The position numbers and the translations under genes are program-made. From JABFSM01 sp052389555 (lineage in GTDB: Bacteria; Gemmatimonadota; Gemmatimonadetes; Gemmatimonadales; GWC2-71-9), in contig JBQTHV010000103.1 of assembly GCA_052389555.1 (NCBI GenBank), forward strand, positions 1-36,956: a stretch of 36,956 bases of DNA. Reading direction: 5' to 3'. Shown here one piece after another: positions 1 through 8,491 of this stretch (its first letter is position 1; each line of letters begins with the position of its first letter). Under the pieces are notes generated by a model, which made no database searches, had not been told where the DNA came from, and saw only the letters and a list, made by a program, of their open reading frames with translations.

Positions 1-2420
1 TCGCTCCGGATCATCGCGGGACCGGGCGCAAAGCGAATGTCCGCCACCTGGGCCAGCGGGACCTGCACCTGGCCCTCCTCGGTACCGCCCACCAGCAGGC
101 GACCGATCGTCTCCGGATCGGCCCGAAAATCCCGCGCATAGCGCACCTGGACCGGGTACCGCTCTCGGCCCTCCACCGTCGTGGTCACCTCCTCACCGCC
201 TACCGCGAGCGCAATGACCTCTTGCGCGTCGCCCACCGTCAGCCCGTACCGCGCCAGCGCTTCGGGATCCGGCCGGATGTCGAGAAAGCGGCCGCCGAAC
301 GAGCGCTCCGCGTAGATGCTCGCCGTTCCGGGTAGTGGTGCTAACCCGCGCTCGATGTCCTGGCCGATCCGCTGGATCTCGGCGAGGTCCGGACCGTAAA
401 CCCGGATGCCGAGCGTGGTGCGGATGCCGGTCGAGAGCATGTCGGTCCGGTTCTTGATCGGCATGGTCCAGGTATTCACCGCCCCGGTGATTCGCAATTG
501 ACGATCGAGCTCCGCAATAATCCGATCCTGGGTCAGGCCGGATCGCCATTGCTCCCTGGGCTTGAGATTCACGATGGTCTCGACCATCGAGATTGGGGCC
601 CAATCCGTCGCCGTGTTGGCCCGTCCTGCCTTGCCCCACACCGACTCAATCTCGGGATAGGCCATGAGGATGCTATCCTCCACTTGAAGCAGCCGCCGCT
701 GTTGGGTCAGGGAGACGCTCGGCAGGGTATTCGGCATATACATGAGGCTCCCTTCGTCGAGCGGCGGCATGAACTCGCTCCCCAGGCGAAGCAGCGGCCA
801 GACGGTGAGGCCGAGCAACAACACTGCGCCGCTCAGCACTGCGAGGCGATGCTCCAGCGCCCACCGCAACACCGGCCGATAGAGTGCGATGGCCCCGCGA
901 TTGATCGGATTGGCGCCTTCGGGACGGACCTTACCCTTGATCAGCAGCCCCATGAGGGCCGGCACCAGCGTCACCGAAAGCAAGGCCGCCGCGCCCATCG
1001 CGAAGGTCTTGGTCAGCGCCAGCGGCCGGAACAGCCGCCCCTCCTGATCTTCCAGGGTGAAGACCGGGAGGAACGACAGCGTGATGATGAGGAGTGACAT
1101 GAAGAGCGCCGGGCCTACTTCCTTGGTGGCCGCCAGCACCCGGTCCCAGTGGGGCCGGTCCGGTTCGCGCTCCAGGTGCTTGTGGAGATTCTCGATCATC
1201 ACGATCGCGGCATCGATCATCGCGCCGATCGCAATCGCAATGCCCCCCAGGCTCATGATGTTCGCGTAGATACCAAGCGCGCGGGTTAGGGCAAGGGCGG
1301 CCAGAATACCGAGCGGCAGGGTGACGATCGCCACCATCGCGCTCCTGGCGTGGAGCAGGAAGAGCACGCACACCAGGGCGACGATCACCGACTCCTCGAG
1401 CAGGGTCCGCTTGAGGGTGGCGATCGCCCGGTGGATGAGGTCGGTCCGGTCGTAGGTCGTGACCACCCGCACCCCCGGCGGCAGCGAGGGCCCCAGCTCG
1501 GCCAGCTTGACCTTCACTCGCTTCACGACGTCGAGCGCGTTGGCGCCGATTCGCATGACGATCACGCCGCCGACCGCTTCGCCCTGGCCATTGCGCTCCG
1601 CGATGCCGAGCCGGAGATCGGAGCCGACGGTCACCTCGGCCAGGTCGCCGACCCGCAACGGCCGGCCTCCCGCGCCCGTGCCGAGCGCCACGGCGGCGAT
1701 GTCTCCGACGCCTCGGAAGTACCCTAACCCGCGGACCGCGTAGTCGCTTCCGCCCAGCTCAACCGTACGGGCGCCGACGTCCTGGTTGGCGCTCCGCACC
1801 GCAGCGATCACCTCAGGCGCCGAAACGCCATAGGCCTGGAGCCGCACCGGATCGAGCAGCACCTGGTACTGCTTCACAAACCCGCCGATGCTGGCGACCT
1901 CGGCGACTCCCGGAACGCCGCGCAAGGCGTAGCGAATCTGAAAATCCTGGATCGAGCGAAGCTGGGCCGGTGAGTAGCCCTCGCCCTCGACCGCGTACTG
2001 ATACACCCAGCCGACCCCGGTAGCGTCCGGGCCGAGCTGGGGTTTGGCCGCAGCCGGAAGTTTGGCTTGCGCCGCGTTCAGGTACTCCAGCACGCGGGAG
2101 CGGGCCCAGTAGAGATCGGTACCTTCCTCGAAGATCACGTAGATGAACGAAGTGCTGAACATCGACTGGCCGCGCACTACCTTGACTTTCGGAACGCCCA
2201 GAAGCGAAGTCACCAGCGGATAGGTGACCTGGTCCTCGACCACCTGGGGCGCCTGGCCGGGATACTCGGTATAGACGATCACCTGCACGTCCGAGAGATC
2301 CGGAATGGCATCCACCGGCATGGTGCGCAGGAGCAGCGCGCCCGCGGTGGTGAGGACCAGCGCCACCATCACGACCAGGCCGCGCCGGCGAACCGACCAC
2401 TCGATGAGCCGCGCGATCAT
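1..2420 (-). CDS. cusA: CusA/CzcA-type heavy-metal RND efflux pump, C-terminus cut by window edge
   Basis: Inner-membrane proton-driven RND transporter exporting metal ions through a CusB/CusC-type conduit. About 806 residues are present; the family is usually about 1030-1050, so the C-terminal fifth lies left of the window. The N-terminus is typical (MIARLIEWSVRRRGLVVM, then TMPVDAIPDLSDVQVIV). Other seen family blocks are YDRTDLIHRAIATLK, the TM4 proton-relay region IAIGAMIDAAIVMIENLHKH with its Asp, and WGKAGRANTATDWAPISM. The segment MPIKNRTDMLSTGIRT resembles CusA (Cu/Ag) more than CzcA (Zn/Co/Ni), which with the Met-rich adaptor favours a monovalent-metal substrate; that is inference. 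The ATG at 2420 overlaps the adaptor's stop as ATGA, so translation is probably coupled. Two octamers of the dispersed GGGTTAGG motif lie within it. Confidence 0.95.
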   Translation of the reverse strand, partial: MIARLIEWSVRRRGLVVMVALVLTTAGALLLRTMPVDAIPDLSDVQVIVYTEYPGQAPQVVEDQVTYPLVTSLLGVPKVKVVRGQSMFSTSFIYVIFEEGTDLYWARSRVLEYLNAAQAKLPAAAKPQLGPDATGVGWVYQYAVEGEGYSPAQLRSIQDFQIRYALRGVPGVAEVASIGGFVKQYQVLLDPVRLQAYGVSAPEVIAAVRSANQDVGARTVELGGSDYAVRGLGYFRGVGDIAAVALGTGAGGRPLRVGDLAEVTVGSDLRLGIAERNGQGEAVGGVIVMRIGANALDVVKRVKVKLAELGPSLPPGVRVVTTYDRTDLIHRAIATLKRTLLEESVIVALVCVLFLLHARSAMVAIVTLPLGILAALALTRALGIYANIMSLGGIAIAIGAMIDAAIVMIENLHKHLEREPDRPHWDRVLAATKEVGPALFMSLLIITLSFLPVFTLEDQEGRLFRPLALTKTFAMGAAALLSVTLVPALMGLLIKGKVRPEGANPINRGAIALYRPVLRWALEHRLAVLSGAVLLLGLTVWPLLRLGSEFMPPLDEGSLMYMPNTLPSVSLTQQRRLLQVEDSILMAYPEIESVWGKAGRANTATDWAPISMVETIVNLKPREQWRSGLTQDRIIAELDRQLRITGAVNTWTMPIKNRTDMLSTGIRTTLGIRVYGPDLAEIQRIGQDIERGLAPLPGTASIYAERSFGGRFLDIRPDPEALARYGLTVGDAQEVIALAVGGEEVTTTVEGRERYPVQVRYARDFRADPETIGRLLVGGTEEGQVQVPLAQVADIRFAPGPAMIRS

Positions 2421-3607
2421 GGGCGTCGCTCCCGCCGGCTGGTCTCGGCCGGCATTCGCATTCCGCCCATGTCGAGCCCCATCCCCATCCGCAGCATGAG
2501 GCCTTGCATCGCCGCCGCGAGGTTGGATTCCGAGTCGAGCAGGTACGTGGCCGAGGCAATCACCTCGTCACCGACCTTGAGCCCGCGCACGATCTCGATG
2601 AGCGAGTCGCTGCGGACGCCCACCACCACCTCGCGCGGGAGGAACCGCCCGTCGCCGCGATTCACGAACACAAGGTTGCGCTCGCCGGTCGGGAGGACGG
2701 CCTCACGGGGAACCGCGAGAACCTGTCGTGCTCGGGGAGCTATCTCCGCGGTGACGTACATGCCCGGGCGGAGCGTCCCGTCTCGATTCGAGACTTCGAC
2801 CCTGGCCGTGAGCGTTCGGGTCTTCTCTTCGACTTCCGGACGAATGAACGAGACTCGGCCCCGATAGCGTCGGCCAGGCTGGGTCGGCACCGTCACCGTC
2901 ACCGCGGTTCCGATACGGACCGCCGGCGCGTCCATCTCGAACACCGCCACTTCGACCCAGAGGACGCTCCGATCGGCGATGAGAAAGAGATTCTCGCCGG
3001 CGCGCACTGCTTGTCCCTCGGTCACCATCTTTTCGGCGACTTCCCCGCTCCGCGGCGCGCGAATAACGAGCGTTCGCTCTGCGGTTCCCCGCTGGTCCAG
3101 CGAGGCGATCTCGGCCTCGGAAATGTTCCAGAGCTCGAGCCGGCGGCGTGCCGCCGCGACGAGCGCCGAGTCCCGCAGCCTCCGTGCCGTGAGATACTCC
3201 TCCTGCGCGCTCACCAGCTCGGGCGAATAGAGCGCGAGGAGCGGCTCGCCTTCGCGAACCGGTTTGCCGACGTAATCCGCGAACAACCGCTCGACCCAGC
3301 CGCTCACCCGCGCGTTGACATACACTCGGCGAGGTTCGGGGTAGGTGAGCGTTCCGGCCAGACGCACCGACCGCGCGATCGAAGCCGGCACAGCTCGCGC
3401 GAAGGTGATGCCGAGGCGCCGAGCGGCCCCCCAATCCACCGGCATGCCGGAGTCACCGCCGGCCATGCCCGGCATCTCGGCCATCCCTTCCATTCCGGGC
3501 ATCCCTGGCATCCCTCCCGCCGAATCGGCGGTGGTGTGCTGCGGGCTCCGCCGCGCGCACGCGGCCAGCACCGGGATCGCGAGGGCCAGCATAACCCGCG
3601 GCCTCAT
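2417..3607 (-). CDS. cusB: CusB-type periplasmic adaptor lipoprotein, Met-rich at both ends
   Basis: Membrane-fusion (HlyD/CusB-like) adaptor linking the RND pump to the outer-membrane factor. At 396 aa it is normal for the family. Residues 1-17 form a lipoprotein signal with lipobox LAAC (Cys17). Residues about 32-52 are a Met-rich stretch (GGMPGMPGMEGMAEMPGM), and the C-terminus has another (LMLRMGMGLDMGGMRMP). CusB proteins bind Cu(I)/Ag(I) through N-terminal methionines, so this supports a Cu/Ag substrate. The central part has the barrel-sandwich pattern (VSGWVERLFADYVGKPVREGEPLLALYSPEL, split around a hairpin) and a downstream beta-barrel (LWVEVAVFEMDAPAVRIG). A strong GGGGAGG ribosome site lies about 7 nt before the ATG at 3607, inside the end of the upstream gene, which it overlaps as ATGA. 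Confidence 0.93.
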   Translation of the reverse strand: MRPRVMLALAIPVLAACARRSPQHTTADSAGGMPGMPGMEGMAEMPGMAGGDSGMPVDWGAARRLGITFARAVPASIARSVRLAGTLTYPEPRRVYVNARVSGWVERLFADYVGKPVREGEPLLALYSPELVSAQEEYLTARRLRDSALVAAARRRLELWNISEAEIASLDQRGTAERTLVIRAPRSGEVAEKMVTEGQAVRAGENLFLIADRSVLWVEVAVFEMDAPAVRIGTAVTVTVPTQPGRRYRGRVSFIRPEVEEKTRTLTARVEVSNRDGTLRPGMYVTAEIAPRARQVLAVPREAVLPTGERNLVFVNRGDGRFLPREVVVGVRSDSLIEIVRGLKVGDEVIASATYLLDSESNLAAAMQGLMLRMGMGLDMGGMRMPAETSRRERRP

Positions 3608-4875
3608 GGCAATTCCTCCCCTCGAGTCAACTGCTCGAGCCTGACAAGTTGGGTGAGGTACTCCGCGGCCACGGCGGCCGCTGCGATCTGGGAGCGGTAC
3701 AGATTCTCCTGGCCCGTCAGCACCGCCTGAAAGACCACCTGGCCGACGCGATAGTTCCGGAGCGCAGCATCCCGCTCGGCCTCGGCCGAGGGAATCACCT
3801 CGCCGACCAGGAGCTGCAGCCGCTCCCGGCCGGCCCGGGCCAGCGCAGCCGCTTCTGCAAATTCGGCGAAAAGCCTAACCCGTCCCTCGGCGAGCGCTGC
3901 CTGCTCCGCCCGGGCTTCCTCCCGCATTGCGGCGGCGAGCTGCTTCTGTTTCCGACCGGCCCAGAGCGGCACGCGAACGCCCAGCCCTGCCGTGAAGAAG
4001 TCCGACGCGATCGGCCGCATCCCGTAACGCACCATCACCATGACATCCGGCCGGGCACCCAGCTCCTCCGCGCGGGCGCTAGCCTCGGCCGACGCGATCG
4101 CGGCGCGACGACCCTGGAGGATCGGATGACGCTCCAGGGAGTCCGTCCCAGTCACTTCAACACCCAGGGATCGGGCGAGGACCGAGTCGGGAGCGAGCGG
4201 GAGGATGCTCAGCGATTCCGTCGTACTCTTCCCCCGAAGGGCAGCGAGCCGGGCGCGTAAGCCCGCTTCCTCGGCGGCCAGGGCAGCCGCCTCGCTCCCG
4301 ACTCGCGCGCGGCTGGTCCGGGCCGAGAGGGGATCGCTCTGGGAGACCGATCCGCTGGCATACCGCGCGGTGGCAACTTCCACCGACGCCTCGAGCAGGG
4401 CGAGTTGGCTTCGGAGGATCTCGCGCGCGGTGACCACCGAGCGCAGCCGGTGATAGAGGCCTGCGACCTCGACCGCCAGCCCGCGGTGGTACGCCGCGAG
4501 GTCGGCTCGATGCTCCTGGTAGGCTGCCGTCGCAGCCCGGGTGCGGGCGCCTTGCGTCCCTGGCCAGGGGAACTCCTGGCGGGCCTCGACGTCCACCTCG
4601 GTGAAATCGCTCTCCCGAAACCGAAAGTGCGGCAGGGTAAGGTCCATCACCATCAGCGAAAGCGAGGGGTCCGGCAGCGCGCCCGCCGGCCTAACCCGCC
4701 GAGCCGCCGCCTGCGCGCGGGCTGCCAGCATGGCCGCCCCCGGGTTCGCTTCGATGGCTTCGGCGGTGAGCCGCGCCAGCAGGATATCGGTTGCCACCGG
4801 CGATGCTTGAGCACGGAGCGGTAGCATGCCCGCCACAAGGGCAACCCCGCCCGCGAGTATTCCACGACCAACCAT
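3604..4875 (-). CDS. Outer-membrane factor (TolC/CusC-like) of the metal efflux system
   Basis: Trimeric outer-membrane channel component, 423 aa, the normal length for the CusC/CzcC class. A Sec signal peptide is visible (GILAGGVALVAGMLPLRAQA). The body is rich in long Ala/Arg/Glu helices with the two-repeat OEP layout: LTAEAIEANPGAAMLAARAQAAA near the start of the first repeat and a similar helical region after residue 220 (ILQGRRAAIASAEASARAEELG). The motif ALPDPSLSLMVMDLTLP is the usual OEP lead into the first beta-strand pair. It is the second gene of the operon; its stop overlaps the cusB start as ATGA. A GAGGTGATC ribosome site precedes the ATG. No Cys lipobox is seen, unlike CusC of enteric bacteria. 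Confidence 0.9.
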   Translation of the reverse strand: MVGRGILAGGVALVAGMLPLRAQASPVATDILLARLTAEAIEANPGAAMLAARAQAAARRVRPAGALPDPSLSLMVMDLTLPHFRFRESDFTEVDVEARQEFPWPGTQGARTRAATAAYQEHRADLAAYHRGLAVEVAGLYHRLRSVVTAREILRSQLALLEASVEVATARYASGSVSQSDPLSARTSRARVGSEAAALAAEEAGLRARLAALRGKSTTESLSILPLAPDSVLARSLGVEVTGTDSLERHPILQGRRAAIASAEASARAEELGARPDVMVMVRYGMRPIASDFFTAGLGVRVPLWAGRKQKQLAAAMREEARAEQAALAEGRVRLFAEFAEAAALARAGRERLQLLVGEVIPSAEAERDAALRNYRVGQVVFQAVLTGQENLYRSQIAAAAVAAEYLTQLVRLEQLTRGEELP

Positions 4876-4974
4876 TTTCCGATCACCTCGGCGTTGAAAT
4901 CCAACCTGCCCCCGGCCAGGTGGCCGCGGGAAAAGAACTCCCCAGCTCGGTAATTCGAGCCGGGCGAACCGAGG

Positions 4975-5313
4975 TTACGGGTTAGGTGGTGGAGGAGGCG
5001 GAGCGGTGGGGTCGGCCGAATGGCCTTCCGGGACGAACCAGACGGGTGCTTCGGCGTGCCACCAAGGGGTCGGCAGCTCGACCAGTCGTGCCTCGAGGGC
5101 CGGGGTGCCCGAGCTGCATATCGTTACTGCGAAGCAACCCGGTACCGATCCGCCGAAGTCCTCCTGATCCGCGGGCATCCGGTCCGGCATGGAGCCGTTC
5201 TCCTCGTGGGCCGGCATCTCGCACTCTGTTCGGGCGGAGGCGTCCAGGCAGATGACAGCCGCTGCGAGCGGCTTTATCTGGAGGAGCAGGAGGAGCAGGG
5301 CGGCGGTTCTCAC
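4975..5313 (-). CDS. Small exported Cys/Met/His-containing protein heading the metal-efflux operon
   Basis: Unrecognised 112-aa protein. It starts with a hydrophobic signal-like segment (AALLLLLLQIKPLAAAVIC) and continues as a mature part with four further or boundary cysteines, several Met and His (CEMPAHEENGSMPDRMPADQ) and a poly-Pro tail (PPPPPPNP). Position first in the cus-type operon, 99 nt before the outer-membrane factor, suggests a periplasmic metal-binding or accessory role comparable in position to CzcI-like proteins; no homology is claimed. The start is GTG at 5313. The predicted promoter lies so close that the mRNA could be nearly leaderless. The stop codon TAA follows directly on a CCTAACCC octamer. 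Confidence 0.6.
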   Translation of the reverse strand: MRTAALLLLLLQIKPLAAAVICLDASARTECEMPAHEENGSMPDRMPADQEDFGGSVPGCFAVTICSSGTPALEARLVELPTPWWHAEAPVWFVPEGHSADPTAPPPPPPNP

Positions 5314-5320
5314 GATCGGA

Positions 5321-5349
5321 ATCTTACGTTAGCGCCCGAGGCAGCACAA
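5321..5349 (-). promoter_or_regulatory. Putative sigma-70 promoter of the metal-efflux operon
   Basis: Reading the minus strand, TTGTGC at 5349-5344 is followed after exactly 17 nt by TAAGAT at 5326-5321. Transcription would begin near 5314, almost on the GTG start codon at 5313, implying a leaderless or near-leaderless mRNA. No MerR/CueR-like spacer lengthening or clear operator palindrome was recognised. Confidence 0.35.
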
Positions 5350-5360
5350 ACCAGGCCACG

Positions 5361-5912
5361 TCACTCTGGAAGAGGGGCGCGAATCCGAATGGGTATCACG
5401 GTTCGACCCCAGTGCAGGTGAAGCATGGTGGAGTCGCGAGCGACCACCGGGAAGTACCACGCGAGCGCCTCCATGGGATCCCCGGAAACAGGCCTCACCG
5501 GTACCCGCAGAGCTTCACCTTCCTCGCCGGGGAATGGCGTGTGAAAGACTCGCGCCGCGCGATGGAGGATGAATAACCAGGGCTCAGTTTCCCTGGGGAT
5601 GATCCAGATCGAGTACTCTCCGGCCGTCACGGGCGTGCCTTCCACCACGACGTCCCGGCTGAATGCGATTCTCGTGGCCGAGTCCGCGCCGGGATTCCAG
5701 ATGCGTCCCCAGTTCACGACACCCGGAAATAGCTCACGGCCGCGCGCCACCGGGCGGTTGTATTCGATCACAATATCGGTGAGACCGACCCGCTGGCTCA
5801 CGGTGCCATGCTGCGAAAACGGAATCGCCTGGGCACGCGCCTCATGGCCCGCAAGTCCTAACCCTGCGAGGGCAATGACCCTCAGAATCCATCCGGGGCG
5901 GTCGGTGGTCAT
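5361..5912 (-). CDS. Exported DUF2911 family protein
   Basis: 183-aa secreted protein of unknown function. An N-terminal signal peptide (WILRVIALAGLGLAGHEARAQA) precedes the typical DUF2911 opening (FSQHGTVSQRVGLTDIVIEYNRPVARGRELFPG), then WGRIWNPGADSATRIAFSRDV, a block for the conserved W-x-x-G-A-x-x-A-T motif, and the strand GEYSIWIIP. DUF2911 proteins are common exported proteins of Bacteroidota, Gemmatimonadota and Acidobacteriota, with no established biochemical role. It is transcribed in the same direction as the metal-efflux genes but is separated by 47 nt that appear to contain their own promoter, so a functional link is not implied. ATG start at 5912. Confidence 0.85.
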   Translation of the reverse strand: MTTDRPGWILRVIALAGLGLAGHEARAQAIPFSQHGTVSQRVGLTDIVIEYNRPVARGRELFPGVVNWGRIWNPGADSATRIAFSRDVVVEGTPVTAGEYSIWIIPRETEPWLFILHRAARVFHTPFPGEEGEALRVPVRPVSGDPMEALAWYFPVVARDSTMLHLHWGRTVIPIRIRAPLPE

Positions 5913-5980
5913 GCTGTAAGGTACTCGACCGCCTATACTTTCACGCGGACCGGCTCGCTTCCCTCCACCCTGGGGATGTT

Positions 5981-6763
5981 ATGGCCACCTCCGAACTTCT
6001 CTACGACCTCGCTGACGGCCTCGCCCTCGTTACCATCAATCGCCCCGACAAGCTCAACGCCCTGAACGACGCGGTCATCACCGCGCTGGGGGAGATCGCG
6101 AGCCAGGTGACCGCCGATCCCGAGGTGCGGGCCGTCATCCTCACGGGCGCGGGCCCCAAGGCGTTCGCCGCGGGAGCCGACATCGCGGAGCTCACCCGCC
6201 TCAACCGGCTCGAAGCGGAAGCCTTTTCGCAGAAAGGCTCCCAGGTGTTTCGCGAGCTCGAGACCTGCCCCAAGCCAGTGCTCGCCGCCGTCAACGGATT
6301 CGCGCTCGGCGGCGGGTGCGAGCTCGCGATGGCCTGTCACCTCCGGATCGCGAGCGAGCACGCCAAGTTCGGCCAGCCTGAAGTCAAGCTGGGCATCATC
6401 CCGGGTTATGGGGGCACGGTGCGGCTTCCCCGCCTGGTGGAACGGGGCCGTGCGCTCGAGATGTTACTGTCGGGGGCCCCGATCGATGCGCAGGAAGCGT
6501 GGCGCATCGGGCTCGTGAATCGGGTGGTTCCTGCGGATCGGCTCCTGGCAGAATCCGAATCCCTGCTCAGGTCCATTCTGGAAAACGGGCCGCTCGCGGT
6601 AGCCGGCTGTCTCAAAGCGGTTGACCGGCAGGAAGGATTGTCTCTCGACCAGGCGCTCTCCCGCGAAAGCGAGCAATTCGGTGAGCTCGCGGACACAGCG
6701 GACTTCAAGGAGGGGACTGCGGCGTTTCTCGAGAAGAGGAGGGCTCGCTTCGGGCGTCACTAG
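5981..6763 (+). CDS. Enoyl-CoA hydratase (crotonase family)
   Basis: 260-aa crotonase-fold enzyme that hydrates trans-2-enoyl-CoA in fatty-acid beta-oxidation or related acyl-CoA routes. The CoA/oxyanion-hole block is FAAGADIAEL (residues 62-71). Both catalytic glutamates of true hydratases are present: E114 in ALGGGCELAM and E134 in KFGQPEVKLGIIPGYGGT. C-terminal trimerisation-helix sequence ends EGTAAFLEKRRARF, as in canonical ECH. The ATG at 5981 has only a weak GGGG ribosome site (CTGGGGATGTT). A TATACT -10-like hexamer at 5934-5939 lies between this gene and the divergent DUF2911 gene. Exact chain-length specificity cannot be read from sequence. Confidence 0.93.
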   Translation: MATSELLYDLADGLALVTINRPDKLNALNDAVITALGEIASQVTADPEVRAVILTGAGPKAFAAGADIAELTRLNRLEAEAFSQKGSQVFRELETCPKPVLAAVNGFALGGGCELAMACHLRIASEHAKFGQPEVKLGIIPGYGGTVRLPRLVERGRALEMLLSGAPIDAQEAWRIGLVNRVVPADRLLAESESLLRSILENGPLAVAGCLKAVDRQEGLSLDQALSRESEQFGELADTADFKEGTAAFLEKRRARFGRH

Positions 6764-6787
6764 GCGTTTGGGCGGCTGCTCGGTCGA

Positions 6788-6948
6788 GGCGCGAGGGCTG
6801 GAGTCCCCGGAGGGCGCTATGGGCGCCGCCGACCGTCGCAGGGTGTACAGGCTTACCTGTGGCGGCGCTAGATGCGCCCGACGGGGACTCCACCTGAGCG
6901 CCGAGACCGCCGCATCGGTCGCCCGATGGGGACCCCGGCCCTCGCGCC
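6788..6948 (+). ncRNA. Intergenic structured element, copy A (unrecognised RNA or hairpin repeat)
   Basis: It fills most of the 265-nt gap between the hydratase gene and recF. Nested pairings seen: outer GGCGCGAGGGC 6788-6798 with GCCCTCGCGCC 6938-6948; P1 GGAGTCCCCG 6800-6809 with CGGGGACTCC 6882-6891; P2 GGGCGC 6812-6817 with GCGCCC 6874-6879; P3 GCGCCGCC 6823-6830 with GGCGGCGC 6861-6868; P4 ACAGG 6847-6851 with CCTGT 6856-6860 around loop CTTA. An asymmetric internal strand GACCGTCGCAGGGTGT lies at 6831-6846. The same layout and internal strand recur in copy B at 12331-12447. The strand is given by the shared orientation of the asymmetric loop, not by proven transcription. No known RNA family was recognised. 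Confidence 0.55.
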
Positions 6949-7028
6949 TAAGCCCGCTCTCCCGCCCCCCGATTCCCGACCAATTTGCGACTGCAATTCG
7001 GGGCCCTATCCCCTTAAATTTCCTCACG

Positions 7029-8159
7029 ATGCGGGCCGAACGAATCGTGGCGCGGGGGTTCCGAAACCTCGCCGATCTGGACCTGCCACTTCCGCCCGGC
7101 GGCGCGGTCTTCCAAGGCCCCAACGGCCACGGGAAAACCAATCTCCTCGAGCTGCTCTACTACCCGGTCCTGTTCCGGTCCCTGCGGGACGCCCGGGATG
7201 TCGAGGTGGTCTGCCACGGCGGTGACGGGTTTCGGCTTGCCCTCTCGGTGACAGGAAGGCCGGACGGCAAGACGGCAGCTGGGTACGAGGAGCTGACGGC
7301 GGAATTCCAGAACGACGGCAAGCACAAGCGGGTTACGCTCGACCGCACCGTCGCCTCCCGGATGAGCGATGCCATTGGGCACTGGCTGGCCGTCGCATTC
7401 ATGCCGGCGGATCTCGGCCTGGTGCAGGGATCGGCAGCGGGAAGACGGCGCTACCTGGATCGCGTGCTGGCGCTGGCCGACCGCGAGTACCTGCGGTGTT
7501 TGACCCGCTACCGGCGCGCCCTGGCGCAGCGAAACGCGGCGCTCAAACAGGCTGAGCCCGCTGTGGCGGCGGCCTTCGATGGTCCGCTTGCCGCTGCCGG
7601 GGCGGACCTGGTTCGCCGGCGGATTGCCTGGGTACGCGAGTCGGCCGGGCAGTTTGCCGCCGAAGGCGAGGCCCTGGGTGAACCGCTGCCGGCGACGCTG
7701 CGATATCGGGGAGACGACTCGCTGGGTGACCCGGCCGCGTGGCCGGCGGCGTTGGGTCACGCGGCAACGCTGGACCAGCGTCTGGGGATGACCACGGTGG
7801 GGCCCCATCGCCACGACCTAGATCTCCGACTGGGGAACCGGCCCATGCGGGCGTTCGGCTCCACGGGGCAACAGCGGACCGCCGCAATCGCGCTCAAACT
7901 CTGCGAGCGCAACACCCTGGCCCGCGCCACAGGGAATGGGCCGGCGTTGCTCCTGGACGACGTGTTCGCCGAGCTGGACGGGGATCGCCGCCGGCACCTC
8001 GCGGACCGGCTGGCCCGGAACGGGGATACCCCAGTCGCCCAGACGTTTCTGACGGCGGCCCGGGGGGACGAGCTGCCTGAGGCGTTTCACCTGGAGCCGT
8101 TCCAGGTTGAGGCCGGGCGGGTGAGGCCGCTGGCCCCGCGTTCCCGGGTGGTGGCGTAA
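7029..8159 (+). CDS. recF: DNA replication and repair protein RecF
   Basis: SMC-like ABC ATPase that loads RecA at single-strand gaps, 376 aa. Walker A is GPNGHGKT (residues 30-37) in the N-terminal RecF context RIVARGFRNLADLDL. The ABC signature region is FGSTGQQRTAAIALKL, and Walker B with D-loop is ALLLDDVFAELDGDRR. The frame is open further upstream, but codons before 7029 cover the intergenic hairpin element and have no RecF similarity, so the ATG at 7029 is the start. Its TAA stop overlaps the next ATG as TAATG. Gene order recF-dciA-gyrB is classic near origins, although dnaA and dnaN are not upstream here. Confidence 0.95.
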   Translation: MRAERIVARGFRNLADLDLPLPPGGAVFQGPNGHGKTNLLELLYYPVLFRSLRDARDVEVVCHGGDGFRLALSVTGRPDGKTAAGYEELTAEFQNDGKHKRVTLDRTVASRMSDAIGHWLAVAFMPADLGLVQGSAAGRRRYLDRVLALADREYLRCLTRYRRALAQRNAALKQAEPAVAAAFDGPLAAAGADLVRRRIAWVRESAGQFAAEGEALGEPLPATLRYRGDDSLGDPAAWPAALGHAATLDQRLGMTTVGPHRHDLDLRLGNRPMRAFGSTGQQRTAAIALKLCERNTLARATGNGPALLLDDVFAELDGDRRRHLADRLARNGDTPVAQTFLTAARGDELPEAFHLEPFQVEAGRVRPLAPRSRVVA

Positions 8160-8491
8160 TGCCGGCCCGGCCCGAAAAGCGGGGCGGCAAGCCGGTCCCG
8201 GTCGGCCAGGCGCTTTCGCGGTGGCTCAAGACCAGCGGGTTAGGGAAGCGACTCGAGCTGGCCGGCGCGGTGGACCGCTGGGTGGCCGCGGTGGGGCCGC
8301 AAATCGCCGCGGTCACCCGGGCCGAGCTGGTGAACCCACACGGCACCCTGTGGGTACGGGTGCTCTCGAGCGCCTGGGCCAACGAGCTGAGTCTCATGAC
8401 GCCCCGGATCCTGGCCCAACTCAACCAGGGTGTGAGTACTGCGGGTCGAGTCCGGGAGATCAGGTGGATGGTAGGACGAATCAGCGACTAG
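8159..8491 (+). CDS. dciA: DciA-like DUF721 protein (helicase loader family)
   Basis: 110-aa protein of the DUF721/DciA family, which recruits or loads the replicative helicase DnaB in bacteria lacking DnaC/DnaI. Family features seen are the N-terminal GQALSRWLKTSGLGKRLE, the central WVAAVGPQIAAVTRAELV (family W-x-x-V-V-G-x-x-I-A-x-H-T pattern) and GTLWVRVLSSAWANELSLM (L-x-V-x-x-S-x-W-A-x-E-L), followed by LNQGVSTAGRVREIRW. The position between recF and gyrB is the usual one for this gene. Translation is probably coupled to recF through TAATG. Its TAG stop (8489-8491) lies inside the first units of a heptamer tandem array. Confidence 0.88.
   Translation: MPARPEKRGGKPVPVGQALSRWLKTSGLGKRLELAGAVDRWVAAVGPQIAAVTRAELVNPHGTLWVRVLSSAWANELSLMTPRILAQLNQGVSTAGRVREIRWMVGRISD

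Noticed and set aside
1..2420. Apparent frameshifts in the left-most 2.4 kb because only fragmentary frames start there
   Set aside because: One continuous CusA frame runs from 2420 to the window edge with no stop; it only lacks its own stop because it is cut by the window.
2504..3730. Long plus-strand open frame (408 codons) opposite cusB and the outer-membrane factor gene
   Set aside because: It is a high-GC shadow of the minus-strand genes, with no recognisable domain; the minus-strand products are clear. Similar long shadows at 12386-13567, 14700-16046 and 32575-33564 were also left out.
5934..5939. TATACT as promoter of the enoyl-CoA hydratase gene
   Set aside because: No acceptable -35 hexamer at 16-18 nt was found, so it is mentioned with the gene but not listed as a promoter.
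6621..7028. Upstream extension of the recF frame over the intergenic gap and the hydratase 3' end
   Set aside because: The added residues cover a hairpin element, have no RecF similarity, and the ATG at 7029 gives the family N-terminus.
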